Shown here piece after piece: positions 13,600-26,474 of a stretch of DNA of 64,000 nt. Origin of the DNA: Mixophyes australis. Its lineage: Eukaryota; Chordata; Amphibia; Anura; Limnodynastidae. Position 1 is the first letter of the stretch. The number at the start of each line of letters is the position of its first letter. The DNA is taken from assembly GCA_036250195.1 (NCBI GenBank), contig JAVHZZ010000005.1, positions 72,902,505 to 72,966,504 on the forward strand, read 5' to 3'. Position numbers and translations under genes: made by a program. The notes under the pieces were generated by a model. It worked only from the letters and a program-made list of their open reading frames with translations, was not told where the DNA came from and ran no database searches.

Positions 13600-14110
13600 A
13601 CATGCTTTTGTATAATAAGCTATTTATCAAAAGGAAAAGCAATCATGAATATCTGTTACGGGCGAAATATTGAAAATGTAATCTGTTAGGTATTTCACTT
13701 TTCTGTCTCTAGGAAGAAAGCATGTTGTAACATTGTATTTCATCTACTGGAATATATTCCAAACCTATATCCCAGCAGGATTTACATCAAGTTGCAGTAT
13801 TCTAGCATACTTCTTGTAGACCTTTACCCAAAACCGAGACCAAAAATATTTCACAATCTTATCAGGCTTGTCTGGGAAGCTTTAATTAACATGAGCGTAG
13901 GCTGCGTTCATTAGTCTTGTTTTATCTGAGGTAGTGTGCCTGACAAAAAGTCAGTGCAGTTATCTTTAAAGAATTTGCGTTAGTTATGAAAATATATGTC
14001 TAATTAACTTGTTAACAATTGACATTAATTAGCCAATATGTCACTGATGCGACTTATATAAAAATATGCTCTGCATGGTTCAAGCTGAAATTCACATCAT
14101 AAAGACAATA
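13600..14110. other. Low-repeat intronic block, possible conserved non-coding DNA
   Basis: The stretch is complex and free of recognisable repeats, with several TAATTA-type cores (for example attaattagcc and gtctaattaactt). That is compatible with a homeodomain-bound regulatory element, but conservation cannot be assessed here. Confidence 0.2.
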
Positions 14111-14259
14111 ACCATGTTCCACACATTGGAAGGCACTGTGGCTAGTTAGAAAGGAGCTTAGCTTTCTATAGCTATGAGTTTATACAGCATTGACAAAGTC
14201 AGTAGCGGATTATAACAGGGGCATCTAGAGCAGCTGCCCGGGATCTATGCCTGTAAGAC

Positions 14260-14906
14260 TTAGGGGCACATTTATCATCACTCACAAAATATGAAAAATA
14301 GTTTTCAATCCTTATCGCATTGATAAGGATTAAACTATTTCTTATATTTATTAAAAAAGCATCACAGGAACAGCAGTTCCGAAAAACTGCTGTTTCTGTG
14401 TAGTAGAAAACATACTTACCACTCAATCTTTGTTCCAGAAGCAGTATGTAGTCAACGGGGGTCCTGTTCTTACTCTAGTGCGCATGCGCCGAGTGAAGCC
14501 CTCAGGCATGCGCACAAACATCTCTGCTCTCTATCGGCAATTATAGTTTGCAGAGAGAGTGAATGACAGGGAGGGATCATGTGATCCCTCCACACATGCG
14601 CTGTCCAGCTCTGCTGGTCGGAGCAGAGCTGACAGCACTGAAACTTTTCATTAATGATAATGTATGCCAGCTTGAGCTGGCGTACATTAACATGTTTGAA
14701 AAGTTAATTACATTTATTGTTAAATAGCGTTACTGAGCACTCCCCATACATTGTTATGGGGAGTGCTCAGTAAAACGATAGGAGATGCAAAGCAGCAGAT
14801 ATCTATGATATCTGCTGCGATGCTACTATCATAAATACCAATTTAGTGTTTAATCCCTGAAAACTGTTGTTTTACAGGGGGAAAACCTTTATTAATTAGG
14901 CCCCTT
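14260..14906. mobile_element. MITE with internal hairpins
   Basis: It starts taggggcacatttat and ends attaattaggcccctta, which are diverged inverted copies. Inside are further palindromes, such as gagcactccccatac with gtatggggagtgctc-like sequence at 14735-14775 and ccagcttgagctgg at 14668-14681. There is no coding capacity. A fragment resembling other dispersed DNA (agcggattataacaggggca) precedes it at 14203. Confidence 0.65.
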
Positions 14907-14934
14907 ACAGACCTAACTCTGAGGGTGGGATACA

Positions 14935-15342
14935 GGATACTGACAACCAGTGTTCCTGCAAAAAAAAAAGAGATTTGTTAAATAACGACATGATGAAAAT
15001 ATACACTTACCTTGACAGCAACGGCATGGATTTCAGAAGACTCTGCTATGCGACGCGTGGTATTTCCGAAGATGCTGCATGCCGGCGCTGGATTGTGACG
15101 TCAGGAAAGTATCGGAATTCTAACCCTAACGGTATAATTAATGTACCTCTTTAAATGTGTTCTGCGACATCACAATCCAGCGGCGGCACAAAGCATCTTC
15201 GGAATTACCACGCGTCGCATAGCAGAGTCTTCGGAAATCCAAGTCTTCGGAAATCCATGCCGTCACTGTGAAGGTAAATGTATATTGTCATCAATCATTT
15301 TTTGGGGGGTTTTCTTGTAGGAATAGTGGTTGTCAGTATCCC
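14935..15342. mobile_element. Foldback element
   Basis: Left end ggatactgacaaccag mirrors the right end ggttgtcagtatcc. Inner arms pair ggcatggatttc with gaaatccatgcc, and cgacgcgtggtatttccgaa with ttcggaattaccacgcgtcg. The right arm has a short duplication of the gtcttcggaaatcca unit. Non-coding. Confidence 0.8.
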
Positions 15343-17513
15343 GAGCAGATAAATATTGAAAGTCTTTAGCCACACAAAGACCACATGAAGATGGTAATAT
15401 TATGTGGATATTTTCCAAGAACTAATCAAATCCAGATATTAGAGCCCTGTATCAGCAATACTACTAGCAGGTGATAAGGGGAAACAGCTTCCAAATACAA
15501 GTGTAAATCAGTCCACCTCAAACAAACATTTCAATAATTAAGGCACTGGACTTTAAATGTTCCACTCTCATAAGCAATATCCAACATGCCTTGCAGACCC
15601 CATAGTAGTATCTTTATGCGATTGTACTGTACCGCTTAGAGGGCTCCTGGATCCGCCGTCTTGGACGGTGTCAAACAGAAGTTGTTCCATTCATTGGAGT
15701 TACTCTCGTCTCCTTTACATCCCACTCCTGGGTGTGGGAGGATAATAACCAGGTGTCCCTGGCTGTGAGCTCAATGACCAGACCTCTCCAGTGTGTGACT
15801 TAATGTTCTCAAAATACACTGATTCCAAATACAATAACAAACTGATGTTAAAGTCTATAGATCTCCAATGTAACAAGAATAAACTGAGAACAAAAGGCAA
15901 ATGAATGGAGAAAGTTGTGAAGGCCAAACATGTTATAATACAGTACAAAGCAACTAAAAGGTCACAGTACTCAGTAATTAACTCCTTCACACCAAATAAC
16001 ATGTGGAAATGTCATATCTGGCAGTTCCATGCCACAGATTGACACTTTTAAGCATCATCATGGATTTGGGAGAGCTTGACTAATGATAATACTCCAGAGG
16101 GCCGCAGAAGTTATGGCCTTCTGGGAACAGGGCACAGATATAGATGTTTGACTTAGTTTACTTTGTAAAAAAAACAATTACTAGAGGATATTTCTTGCTC
16201 TGTTTAGTCAAGAGTACTCCCAAACCGTTTCTCGTTAACAGGGGGCAATCACATGTTGGTTGAGCCAAGGTACTTGTCTTATAGTCGTCATAACATTGAC
16301 ACCATTGCATTGTTTTCTAACTCAGTAAAAATAATAAGCTATTTAAAATGACTGAGATATGCTGTAGAAATAACCTATAATCATGATGTACACAAGTAAA
16401 TAAGTATCTGTAAAGTAACAGAATATATTATATGAGAGCTATGACTATATATAAGCAGCATTAATTGTTAATATTATCAGACTGAGCACTTTGTGATCTG
16501 TTGGTGTATAATAACAACACAAAGAATGGTAAGGCAAATATGCAGTAAAGTAGGAATAAGATAGCCCACTGTGGTCTATAGGCCAGGTAAATAATGTACA
16601 CAAGCAATGCACTGCAGGCGACTCTGGGGAGCAGATAATAAAGCCGACAGGCCAATTGGCTCATATGCTGGGAAGAGTTATGAAACGCGTTGGTTATATA
16701 TTTTATAATGACTTATAGTTCTTTTTGCAGTGCAGCTTATTGATACTTAGTTTGAAATATTTACCAGCTCTAAGTACTATTATATTTAGCAGGTGGTTTT
16801 ACAGTTATCAACAAATGTGTATTTTTCAGCTGATATACTCTAAATTATACTCCCCTTACTGCCCATCAGGGACTCTTCCAGCAAATAAACAAACATCCGT
16901 AGAATTTGGTGCCTATTTTTCATGGCAAAGGAGCAGTTTTTATAGCAAAATTAAGATAACTAGTTTCATATATTGCTTGTACTTACTGTTTGCTAATATT
17001 AAATTCATATTATTGTCTGTTAATGGAAAGGCATGAATTTGAGACAAGGTATTTCTGCTTTTTTTTGGAACATATTGTAATTAAGACAAGGAAGCCGTTA
17101 TACCGTTTAGAAAATAAACGAGTTTTGGTTCTAAGTATTAGGTACAAATTCAAAGTAACATGGGACATTTAAATCATTTTATCAATAGATAAGAGATAAA
17201 TCAGATCAAATAAAACCTAATTAGTTTAAAAAGCATTTCTTTTGTTTGTAGGTGTATTTTACTAAAGGCAGTGTCCACTGGCGTGCCATGACTCATTGTG
17301 AGAATATTTGGTGATGGAATTAATAATTGTCAGTGGAGATAAAATGCACATGGACATGAAGATCACCTCATACATCAACTTGTTATATAACTCTACCTGA
17401 TCATTGTATTGAAATATGTAAAATACACATGAGCCCATCACCCTATTTCTGCCTGTACACTAACCACTCCAGACTGAGGAATGCATTCTCTTCCAGTACT
17501 CTGAACTATAACC

Positions 17514-17700
17514 CAGTAGATCCCAAACTTTTTCAGTTTAAGGCACCATTAGGGTCTCCAAATTTTTTTCAAGGCACCCCTAAGCCAAAATAATTACCAA
17601 GTAGTCCCCTGCCTTGCTTACCACTGGCCCTGGCCGAGGCACCCCTGTGAGATCTCCAAGGCACCCCAGGGAGCCTAGGCACACAGTTTGGGAACCACTA
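17514..17700. mobile_element. Non-autonomous hAT-like element with exact 8-bp duplication
   Basis: The 187-bp element starts cagtagatcccaaact and ends agtttgggaaccacta. The ends are inverted copies (12 of 16 positions). It is bracketed by the identical 8-mer ctataacc at 17506-17513 and 17701-17708. An 8-bp duplication with these ends fits the hAT superfamily. Non-coding. Confidence 0.85.
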
Positions 17701-19155
17701 CTATAACCCATACATCACGTTGCAGTCTGTGTCTATTATTCAGGTATAGTTGAGGCAGATGTCATGGAGGATGTCATTTTACAGAGATAGGCAATGTGAT
17801 TTTGGAAGAGGTGAAGTTTTAACCACCATTAGGTGTACCTGATATGAAGATGTATATTACACAGTATCATTTACTCAGGAGTTGATAATATGGGGCAAGT
17901 GCTGAGACAGAATCCCACCTACCTAAAGACTGTTTTCCTTTTTTTGGGATCATCAGTGTAGGCTGGTTTATCTGCTCAATAACTCAGCTGTTTTAGATAC
18001 AGCATCACTGAAACAAAAACGAGTTATTAAGCGTTTTTAGGCTACATCCTAATTATAAAATGCAATTGTTAATTCCTATTGCAGGAGCAGTTACTTCTGG
18101 GAAAATGATTGACATGGTAACACTGTGTATCAACGTGCCTGCCCACTGATTAGGTAGAATAAGGCGTTGCTGGCACCTGTTTATCTATAGGAGATATTCT
18201 GTCAGTGATTGCCTGTGTTATGTTCTTAATTCTTCGGTAAGAGAGCTTTAAATAGGGTTCTCTGCTCAGTACAGTGGAGTTGCTAATTTAAACTACTAAA
18301 TTAATATTTTTTAATGGCTAGAGATAATATAGTACTCCCTGTTATACCACCAGCTTAAAACAAAACAAAGACCAGAGGGGGAGACACATTATGAATTAAT
18401 ACATGTTAATGCCTTTTTGTACAGATAATATACCTTGTGGTAAGTAGGGTTGTATTATAAATAGGGTGGTATGAAGAGGGAGCTGACACATTTTCAGGTG
18501 CCCTTGCACTTGAGCAATATGGTAGCTGTTTAAAACCGATTGAAAGCTACTTTTTTTGCTTTAACATCACTACTTGGTGTACTTAACTCTCACTCATTCC
18601 ATTGAATGGCAGGTTTATGGTACTCTGAGATGCAGTGATAGTTTCATCAATAAATGAGTTTTGCAGGCTCAATTTAAGCTCTATGACTGTGAAGTGAAGC
18701 TGAGCTGTTTTAAGTTTTTAAGAACATAAGCTGATAAGACAGCCAGTGTTCTACCTGTACTCGTTAGGGTTTTCAGAACAAATGAATGACCTTACTGATC
18801 CGATATCACAGGATAAGATGTAAGTGGAATAGGGATTGGGGCCAAAGCAGAACTGAAAGCCCCCCCTATGCAACTTTCCCAAAACAAACCCAGATCTATT
18901 AGAGGACAGTTAGCTTAATATTAGGTCAATGTAATTATCTTAAGCTCTGACCATTGCTCCTCAGCACTAAGCCAGTTAATAGCTGTCAGTTTAGAATAGA
19001 ACAAATGTACTACAGCAATTTATAATGTAAATTGTTATTTATTTTGTGTTCTGTATTTCCGCTTTACACAAATATTGTTTGTTTAGGTTTCTTTTATGGT
19101 TTAAATATGCATTGCAGAATGATACACTAATACAGCGTCCTCAGCACTGATTTAT

Positions 19156-19696
19156 AGGCCTATTTATGAAGCAGAGTGAAGTCATATCCTCTGCGAAAAT
19201 TAATTATTTTGCCTTAGGGGCTTGTATCTATACATCAAGGACTACTGCCATGCTATCGCTCCCAGTGGCAACCGCCTGGGAACAGTTTTCGCTATCTCCA
19301 GAGATAGCTTTTCCCATGCAAAACAGGGCAAAGTTTATTTAACAAGGACGGCGGTACTTTTATTTCTGAGTATGCTGATACCATGTAGTAATAACAACAG
19401 GTAAAAATGCTTTATTGTTTAAATAAGGCATTTTCTTCCTAAGTGAAGTATTTTACAATTATTCTTACAATTTTTTTCCTTTATTTTATTTTGCTCTTTA
19501 AATGGAACTGAAAGCTCAAGTTTGGTCACGTATGCACATATGCCACAATACTAACCCAGCAAAGCGGCCAGTTCAGCTGCTGCTGTCCAGTATCACCGGA
19601 CAGCTGAGTATAACATGATATATGGTGACAATAATAGATTTTCTATAGCTGCAATAAAATCTATGTTATCGCCACACATTGATAAATTGTGGCCTT
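19156..19696 (+). mobile_element. MITE of a family with ATTTAT-type ends (family D)
   Basis: Starts aggcctatttatgaa and ends tgataaattgtggcct. The interior shares blocks with four other copies in the window: ggaactgaaagc, a cagcaaagcggcca block and ccagtatcaccggacagctg. Non-coding. Confidence 0.65.
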
Positions 19697-20589
19697 AATG
19701 AGATGGGGCTGGGAATAGTGCAAAGAAACTGTTGAATGAGCAGTACAATAAAATCAAAGCATTAATTATTCAGTTATATTGCAGAAAGTTTCTTTACTTG
19801 TGTGGAATTTTTGTGTGCTTAGGTTTGTACTTCGTAAACAATTTCCCTGACTAGACATTCCTAACCACATATAGTACAGACAATTGTAATAATCCACGTA
19901 CAACCCCTCTTTTATTGTTGTTAGAGTAGTGGGTTTTGTAAAGTCACCTGTTACATTGATTTACTATTATAATGACCCCCTCCCATTTCCTGTTGGTAGA
20001 TCCCATCTGATTTTCTGACTTGATGATTGACAATGGCAGTGTGTCGGATCCCTCCTCTACTGGCTGCAGCTTTCCAGCAGTGCCCCCCCACACAAACATC
20101 ATTGGTCCTAGAGAAGTGACCCCCACAAGTGTACTAATCTGGAGGAAGGGGAGGGGGGTTCCAAAGGCGGAAAGTCCCTTTAAAAATCACCTATTGATTC
20201 CAATGGAATGAGATCATCATAAAACAGGGTAATACTTGCTTAACTTTATTGTTCTATATTTTTGGGCACAGCATATCTCAGATATTGGAGCACCAGTTTT
20301 TCTTTCCTTATTTAGAGCTCTATGTATTGTTTTTAAATTATTACTATTATAGTTATAATATATAGTTGTTATTCTTTATTTGTATTTAAGTATAAATTAT
20401 ATTATACAAAACCAGTTAAAGAAATAATATGTGAATAGTCTTGGATTGAAAGAGATTGTCATGGACACACTTGCTGACTATAGCTATGTCTAGCACAGTC
20501 CATTTACATTGGAACATAGTCTCGTGGCTCATAGTTCTTAGTGAGTCTATAGATTTACCTTTCATGAATATTGGTTCAGCCCACAATAT

Positions 20590-20821
20590 GGGTGGGGTAC
20601 TTTTTTACGATGGGCATGTCTCCGATACTGGATACGCCAACAGGAATACACCGAAGGTGTATTCCCCGGCACACTGGTAATGCTGACAGCTGTAAAGACT
20701 TCATTCGTTGCCACGGTTTCCGATCAGTCTTTACAGCTGTCAGCATTAACAGTGTGCCGGGCAATTCCTCTCGGCGTATCCAGTATCGGAGAGATGCCCA
20801 TCGTTTTAATGACTACCAGTG
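20590..20821. mobile_element. Foldback hAT-like element with exact 8-bp duplication
   Basis: It is bracketed by cacaatat at 20582-20589 and 20822-20829. Arms pair cgatgggcatgtctccgata with tatcggagagatgcccatcg, and tgctgacagctgtaaagact with agtctttacagctgtcagca, around a centre near 20710. The left terminal bases are diverged from the right. Non-coding. Confidence 0.8.
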
Positions 20822-21194
20822 CACAATATAGATGCCTGCGCTGTGTTTAGGTCTGGGCAAATCCCAATTGCAGGTTACCATGGCGACTGAGAAATGCAGC
20901 CTGAGTGGAACATAGAGCCTACAAAATGCTCTGCACCTGATCTTCCCACTTATCTTCTTACTGCATTTACCATGGAGCAATTAATTAATTAATGTTTAAT
21001 ACCCTTCTCAGCAATTAATTTAGCATAGGTAACTTGTAGAAAGTGATAAATTGCAAGGCAGATCATCTTGTATTGTGTGGAATGGGTCATGTTGGAGTGA
21101 CTGGGAGTATGTCCCACTTTGGTGTTTCCACATCCTTTCTGCATTGAATTATGGCTGTGAATAAGAGTCCTCTCTGCAGCACATCTGACAAGAG

Positions 21195-21345
21195 CCATCT
21201 AGAACTCAGTGACATTATGACAGGAGAACCCCATGCTGTGGGTTTCTCTGTTATAGTGCACGAACCTAGCAAGTCATAGCCTAGTGCAGGTAGCAGCGTT
21301 TTCAGGAGGTCCCATGCTGTTTGTCCCCTTGATTTTTGCCACCTG
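21195..21345 (-). repeat. Interspersed repeat fragment (family C)
   Basis: Read on the minus strand, it aligns by eye with 26310-26460 over about 150 bp, including aaatcaaggggacaaaca and cagcatggggttc. The family is unidentified. Confidence 0.6.
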
Positions 21346-21509
21346 GGGATTTTTGCATAAACAGAAATAGCACAGTATGTTGTAAAGCAATGCATGGGAG
21401 CTCTAATATTTGGATACAAGTTATAGCGGTTCGTAGTAGAAGCATTGAATTGGAGTTAGGAGCCGGAGAACAATGTCTAAGTGTGTCACTGGCTGGTGAG
21501 CTGATGGAG

Positions 21510-21660
21510 GCCCAGGCATGCTGGCACAGGTTGTGCTGGGAGGCACAGGATGGTAGAAAAGTTGTTCCTGGGGGGCACAGGCTTGTAAAAGGCATGCTGA
21601 GGGATGCAGGTTGGTAAACGGAGTGCTGGGGGTACAGGCTGGTAAAAAGTGTGCTATGGC
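21510..21660. repeat. Degenerate minisatellite
   Basis: About five imperfect copies of a unit like ggcacaggctggtaaaaggt plus tgctggggg, roughly 30 bp each. An open frame at 21302-21751 on the minus strand runs through it and is not a gene. Confidence 0.55.
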
Positions 21661-22247
21661 GACACACCACAGTAGAATGTATGCTGATTATATGCTGGTC
21701 ATTTGGGCTAAATGATATATAACATTTATGTTTCCTAACAACATACATCACTCTACTCCTAAAGTTATTGTGTTGTTCAAAAAATTCTTCCCTACAAAAT
21801 TTCTGTCTGCCTCATTTAAAGATATTTGTCAAGTCCTGGTGTAGGTGACTGTTACCTACTTATGACTCAATGTGGACAAAATATCAAAGTTAAAGCAATT
21901 GTTATCATCCAGTATTTAGAAACGATACTATGTGCAAGGTAGAGGTACACCTCATATTATAGTATGCTCCAACAGATATTCCTAGCAAGTGACTGATTAC
22001 ACTTAGTATGAACCTTTGTCTGTCTGTCAGGAGGTATCATACCGTCCTCCGGCAACCAGCGAGTACTTAGCTTCTGTATCAGCTTCCCAACTCGGCATCA
22101 TAATCTGTTCAATATACTATAGTGTTGATTAAGCAGATCCCTCTAAAGAGCAAGGAAACAGATACAGAGTCTTTAATTTTTCAGATGGGTCTTGAAGGGT
22201 CACATTATCCAGCATTTACATTTAATGGCGTTTAATTAGCTAAATAG

Positions 22248-22463
<216 letters not shown>

Positions 22464-22711
22464 TAAGAAGAACCATTATTTTTATCAATAAGAAAAGTAA
22501 AATGTGCTGTTTATATATCTTGTACAGTTGAGGCTCTGGGCTGGTCTTTTCACTCCAGTGACAAAATGTTATACACCATCTGCAAATAAATTCTTTATAT
22601 TATATTTTGCCAGAGTGATATTAATCAGAACATAAAAAAAACTATGTATTCTAGTACCAATTTGGTTAGTGCTTTGAAAATAGACATCCTCAAATACATA
22701 ATATAAGTCCT

Positions 22712-22738
22712 ATCTATCTAATATCCATCTATCTATCC
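22712..22738. repeat. Short imperfect (TATC)n tract
   Basis: Copies of tatc interrupted by taatatcca. Confidence 0.6.
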
Positions 22739-23314
22739 AAGGGTGGAACCCAGAACACTCCTATAGCAAACTTTGGGGGGTGGCCCAGTAATGTCGCTTC
22801 ACTCTCCGAATGTCCCTGGTTCTGCTCTTTTGAGCGGCCCTCACTCCCCTTGGTGCTTTTGTCACTTTATATATCATTATTATTACTGCAAAGGATATTT
22901 ATTTTGGTATGTGTTTACGTCAGTGCTGCTCAGGTTTCACTTGTTTAAGCATCCAGAGCAGTCCATCGCCAGATGGAAAACCATGTGTGACGTATTAAGT
23001 GTGACTTGTACTAGTAAATGTCCTGCTTTAACAGAGAATGTTTTGTAAAAATATCATGAGAACTATTCTGTTGTAATCATCTGATACTTTTGTTGCAGGT
23101 CTTTCAAAAGCAAATAGAGTTATTATTGGTATGCATTCACGTCTTATTTTATATGGTTACCATTCATAATCATTAATTGTTTATCTATTGCATGAGTTTG
23201 ATGATTGTTAGTGGTGATATTATATAGATTGTTACTGACATGCTTATTAGCTTCAGCCCTTTCTTTGTCTACTCTTTTACACATGTGCTCTTCTAGAGTT
23301 GCTCCACCTAACTT

Positions 23315-23610
23315 CATTCTGGCCTACTCTCCCGGAATTTCCGGGAGGCTCTAGATTTTCTGGGAGTCCTCCTGGACTCCCGTAAGAGTAGGTAAACCTC
23401 CCGGATCCTAAAAAATCCTGAAATTCACGGCATTGATTAAAGGGGGGTGGGGCTTAATAGTGTCATTAAGCCCCACCCCTCCAATCAATTCTATAGTGGG
23501 GGCGGAGCTATGTCGATGCAAAGGTGTCGCCACGCCCCCTCCTGCCCCTGTTACATGAGCTGTTCTACCGGGATCTCCCGGAGGACAGAGTCACAAAGTC
23601 GGCAAGTATG
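23315..23610. mobile_element. Short transposon with exact 8-bp duplication (family A)
   Basis: It starts cattctggcctactctcccg and ends aagtcggcaagtatg. The identical 8-mer cctaactt flanks it at 23307-23314 and 23611-23618. Ends and duplication length match the copies at 38227-38525 and 38921-39170, although its interior (cccaccc and ggggcgg blocks) is different. It is non-coding and of hAT-like type. Confidence 0.8.
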
Positions 23611-23999
23611 CCTAACTTGTTATTATGGAGCATTTGGACAGGTAGTCTATGGAGCTGCATCAGAAGCTTTATTTGGCCTATAGGCTACAACAGCTTTGTT
23701 CACAGCTATGATATTTGACCACTTTAGAGCCCTGAAATGCAGAAAACCATACTAAGCATGAATTCATGGGAAAATCATTTGCATTGTGTCATGAGCCAAG
23801 AAAATTACTAGTATTAAGTGTTTCCTTGCCTCTGCTCAGAGCATGTGTAATGGGGTCTTAAGCAATAGCCAACTCATAACAGCCTATGGAGCGCCCAAAT
23901 GAACAATTCACAATTATCTGATGTGTACTTATCAGAATATAGTTTTGCACTTGATTGACATTTATTCAAGTAGGAGAGCTGAACAGTTGTGGCTGCCAA

Positions 24000-24540
24000 G
24001 CTCTTCAGGAATAATGAGCAAGTGATACATTCCTAGTCTATGCTTATTTCCATATTTCTTAGAAGAGATTAAAATGTAAAATTCCAATGCTCGTATGGGA
24101 TCATTTGTGCAGTGGAACTTATTGTGATAGAGCACGTTTGATTAAATATTCCTTACAGGCCTGGCTTTTTCAATTTCAATAATGTATATCTACTAGAGCA
24201 ATCACAGAATTTTAATTATTTTGCCAGCCAAAGAAGGACAAACCTAGGAGCTGAGGAAAAGGGGTTATGTCTGTTCAAAGGATTACAGTGAATAACAAAT
24301 CCCCTTGGTAACTCATTCAATTAACATGTTGCACCATTTTACTTAAACAACTGCTGTGCTTAATTCATTTTAATGTGTTTTAGCCCTCAGTCAGCTTGAG
24401 CTCTCTAAAGACTGAGGTGGGAAAAGACTTGTTGGATTGGATTGTGTATGTTCATTTAATCTGCAAAGCTGTGATTAAAAGTTTGTTCTTCTAGTCTTAA
24501 AAATAAGACTTGATGACTTTCTGGGGGAAAAGTGCAGTTT
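24000..24540. other. Low-repeat intronic block, possible conserved non-coding DNA
   Basis: No repeat is recognisable, and the stretch is rich in mixed-composition AT words with TAATTC, TTAATC and GTTTAAG-like cores. It is only a candidate for regulatory sequence. Confidence 0.18.
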
Positions 24541-24592
24541 TTAGTTTGCCAACAGCGTAAGTGTCACACACCCTCCAACACAATCGTGTTCA

Positions 24593-25211
24593 CAGTGTAT
24601 GGCATTTATAGGCAACAGGTGACCACATGAGGCCCTTCGTGCCTTCACTTGCGGCCCACAGGTGAAGGGTCGAAGGCTACTTTATTGTCAAATTTGTGTG
24701 TAACACTTGTTTAAAACGCCTGCTGATATGTGCTGTGGGCAGCACAGTGGCCTAGTGGTTAGCACTTTTGCCTCACAGCACTGGGGTCATGAGTTTGATT
24801 CCCAACCATGACCTTATCTGTGTGGAGTTTGTATATTCTCCCTGTGTTTGTGTGGGTTTCCTCCGGGTGCCCCGGTTTCCTCCCACACTCCAAAAACATA
24901 CTGGTAGGTTAATTGGCTGCTATCAAAATTGACCCTAGTCTGCATGTCTGTCTCTATGTCTGTGTGTGAGTGTGTGTCTATATTAGGGAATTTAGACTGT
25001 AAGCCCCAATGGGGCAGGGACTGATGTGAATGAGTTCTCTGTACAGCGCTGCGTAATTAGTGGCGCTATATAAATAAGTGATGATGATATTACAGATAAG
25101 TCTCTTTCTTTGATCGAATGTATTGTTTTAATTTAATGCTGATATTAAGGGTATTGTGCAGCCCTTTTGAAGGTTAGAGGGCCGTGCCATGTATCATGTT
25201 CACCATCACTG
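24593..25211. mobile_element. hAT-like element (paralogue of 1687-1947) interrupted by a SINE
   Basis: The halves 24593-24731 and 25091-25211 match the left and right parts of 1687-1947. The left half shares taacacttgtttaaaacgcc and tgctgatatgt. The right half shares attacagata, tctttctttgat and tttgaaggttagagggccg. The SINE at 24732-25090 splits them. The outer ends (cagtgtatgg and ccatcactg) are diverged inverted copies. Confidence 0.7.
24732..25090 (+). mobile_element. tRNA-derived SINE, full-length-like copy
   Basis: The head contains a polymerase III A box (tggcctagtgg) and, about 35 bp on, a B-box-like gagtttgattcc. The body has the widely dispersed block gtgggtttcctccgggtgcc and cctcccacactccaaaaaca. 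The end is gtggcgctatataaataagt followed by atgatgat. It is a transposable element, not a functional tRNA gene. A second copy lies on the minus strand at 28521-28911. Confidence 0.8.
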
Positions 25212-26284
25212 GAGTATGGAATGCTCTGCTCCTGAACTTCCACTTCCCTTTCTACTGCAGTTACATGGATATGTTAATTAAGGTCCCTTACCCACAAGTG
25301 CTATAAAATCATTCTTTTTGTGTGTGTGTGTTTTTAATTGTTAGGAAAAACATGTATGCGGGTATGGGGTTGGAACCAGTTGGGTCTGGAGCATCTATCA
25401 GATGCTCTTTATTTACTCACATGCATGTGAATGAAAGGGATCAATCTAGTGTCCTCCGTTGAGCCTTACTAACCACAAGTGCAAGTACCGGTTACAGCCA
25501 CATGTTAAACTCGTTTGACATGCAGTGTTTCTGGCGCTTTTCTAATGGCAGTAGGTAACCAGACTAAATTATGTTTAACAACACCATTCTCTTCCATTAA
25601 TATTTTTTCAGCCATGTAACTGTAATAAGGTGATAAGTGGAATGTTCGGGAGCAGATCATCCTCGAGTCGGGTGGAATGGGTGATGTTGGACAGTCGTAA
25701 TATACTGATATAAAAACAGGAGTAGCTAAATAATACAAAACAAACAAGGAAAAAAACAAGCCAACAAACAGACCAGATCCAGATTATTTGCTATCCTTTT
25801 TGATAGACTACTCATGAATGCAGTGACTTAATGGTACTTGATTATTCATGTGGGTTGTATTATGCGTAATATAAAATTAGTGCTTAATAAAGTTTGGATA
25901 AACATCAGTATTTTGGTGAAGTGTCTCAAGCCATGCACCACTGGACACAAAAGGCTTGACATACAGCAGTGTGTGTACCAAATTTGCACTGCGCATGCTC
26001 ATAAACAGAATCACATCTGATGCTTGAACCTCCTTACATCTGGAGAGGCTTAACGGGGAGGGAGGGGTGTGCAAATGCAGCCTGAGTACAGTAAGGGCCT
26101 ATTCACGCAAATGCAGAAAGATGCAGACCTAAGGGGTCACGCAGATATGGCTGTCAGAGGTGCCTGATGGCTAATGTCAAGATACACGCTGATGTTGATC
26201 ATCAGCAAGGACCTTTGCAGCGTTTAAACAAAAGAAAAATAAATAAATGAAACAAGTGTTGCTCCACTCATAAAAGTGTTGCCA

Positions 26285-26470
26285 GCACCACCACTCACAG
26301 CCAAGACTGGTGGCAGCAAAATCAAGGGGACAAACAACATGGGGCCCCCTAAAGCACTGCTACCAGCACTAGGCTATGACTGGCTAGGCTTGTGCACTAT
26401 AACAGGGAAACCCGCAGCATGGGGTTCCCCTGTAATAATGTCACTGAGTTCTAGTTGGATGCTGAATCCC
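26285..26470 (+). repeat. Interspersed repeat fragment (family C)
   Basis: Closely matches the reverse complement of 21195-21345 and, more weakly, 6880-7010. An open frame at 26276-26479 lies in it and is not a gene. Confidence 0.6.
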
Positions 26471-26474
26471 CTAG

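Noticed and set aside
16680..16700. gaaacgcgttgg motif as a dispersed-repeat signature
   Set aside because: The motif resembles a phrase I associate with amphibian repeats, but no borders or second copy could be found in this window.
21302..21751. 149-codon minus-strand open frame
   Set aside because: It crosses a degenerate minisatellite and a repeat fragment shared with 26285-26470.
24753..24800. Possible tRNA gene (A-box and B-box-like motifs)
   Set aside because: No cloverleaf is apparent, and it is the head of a 359-bp SINE with a second copy at 28521-28911.
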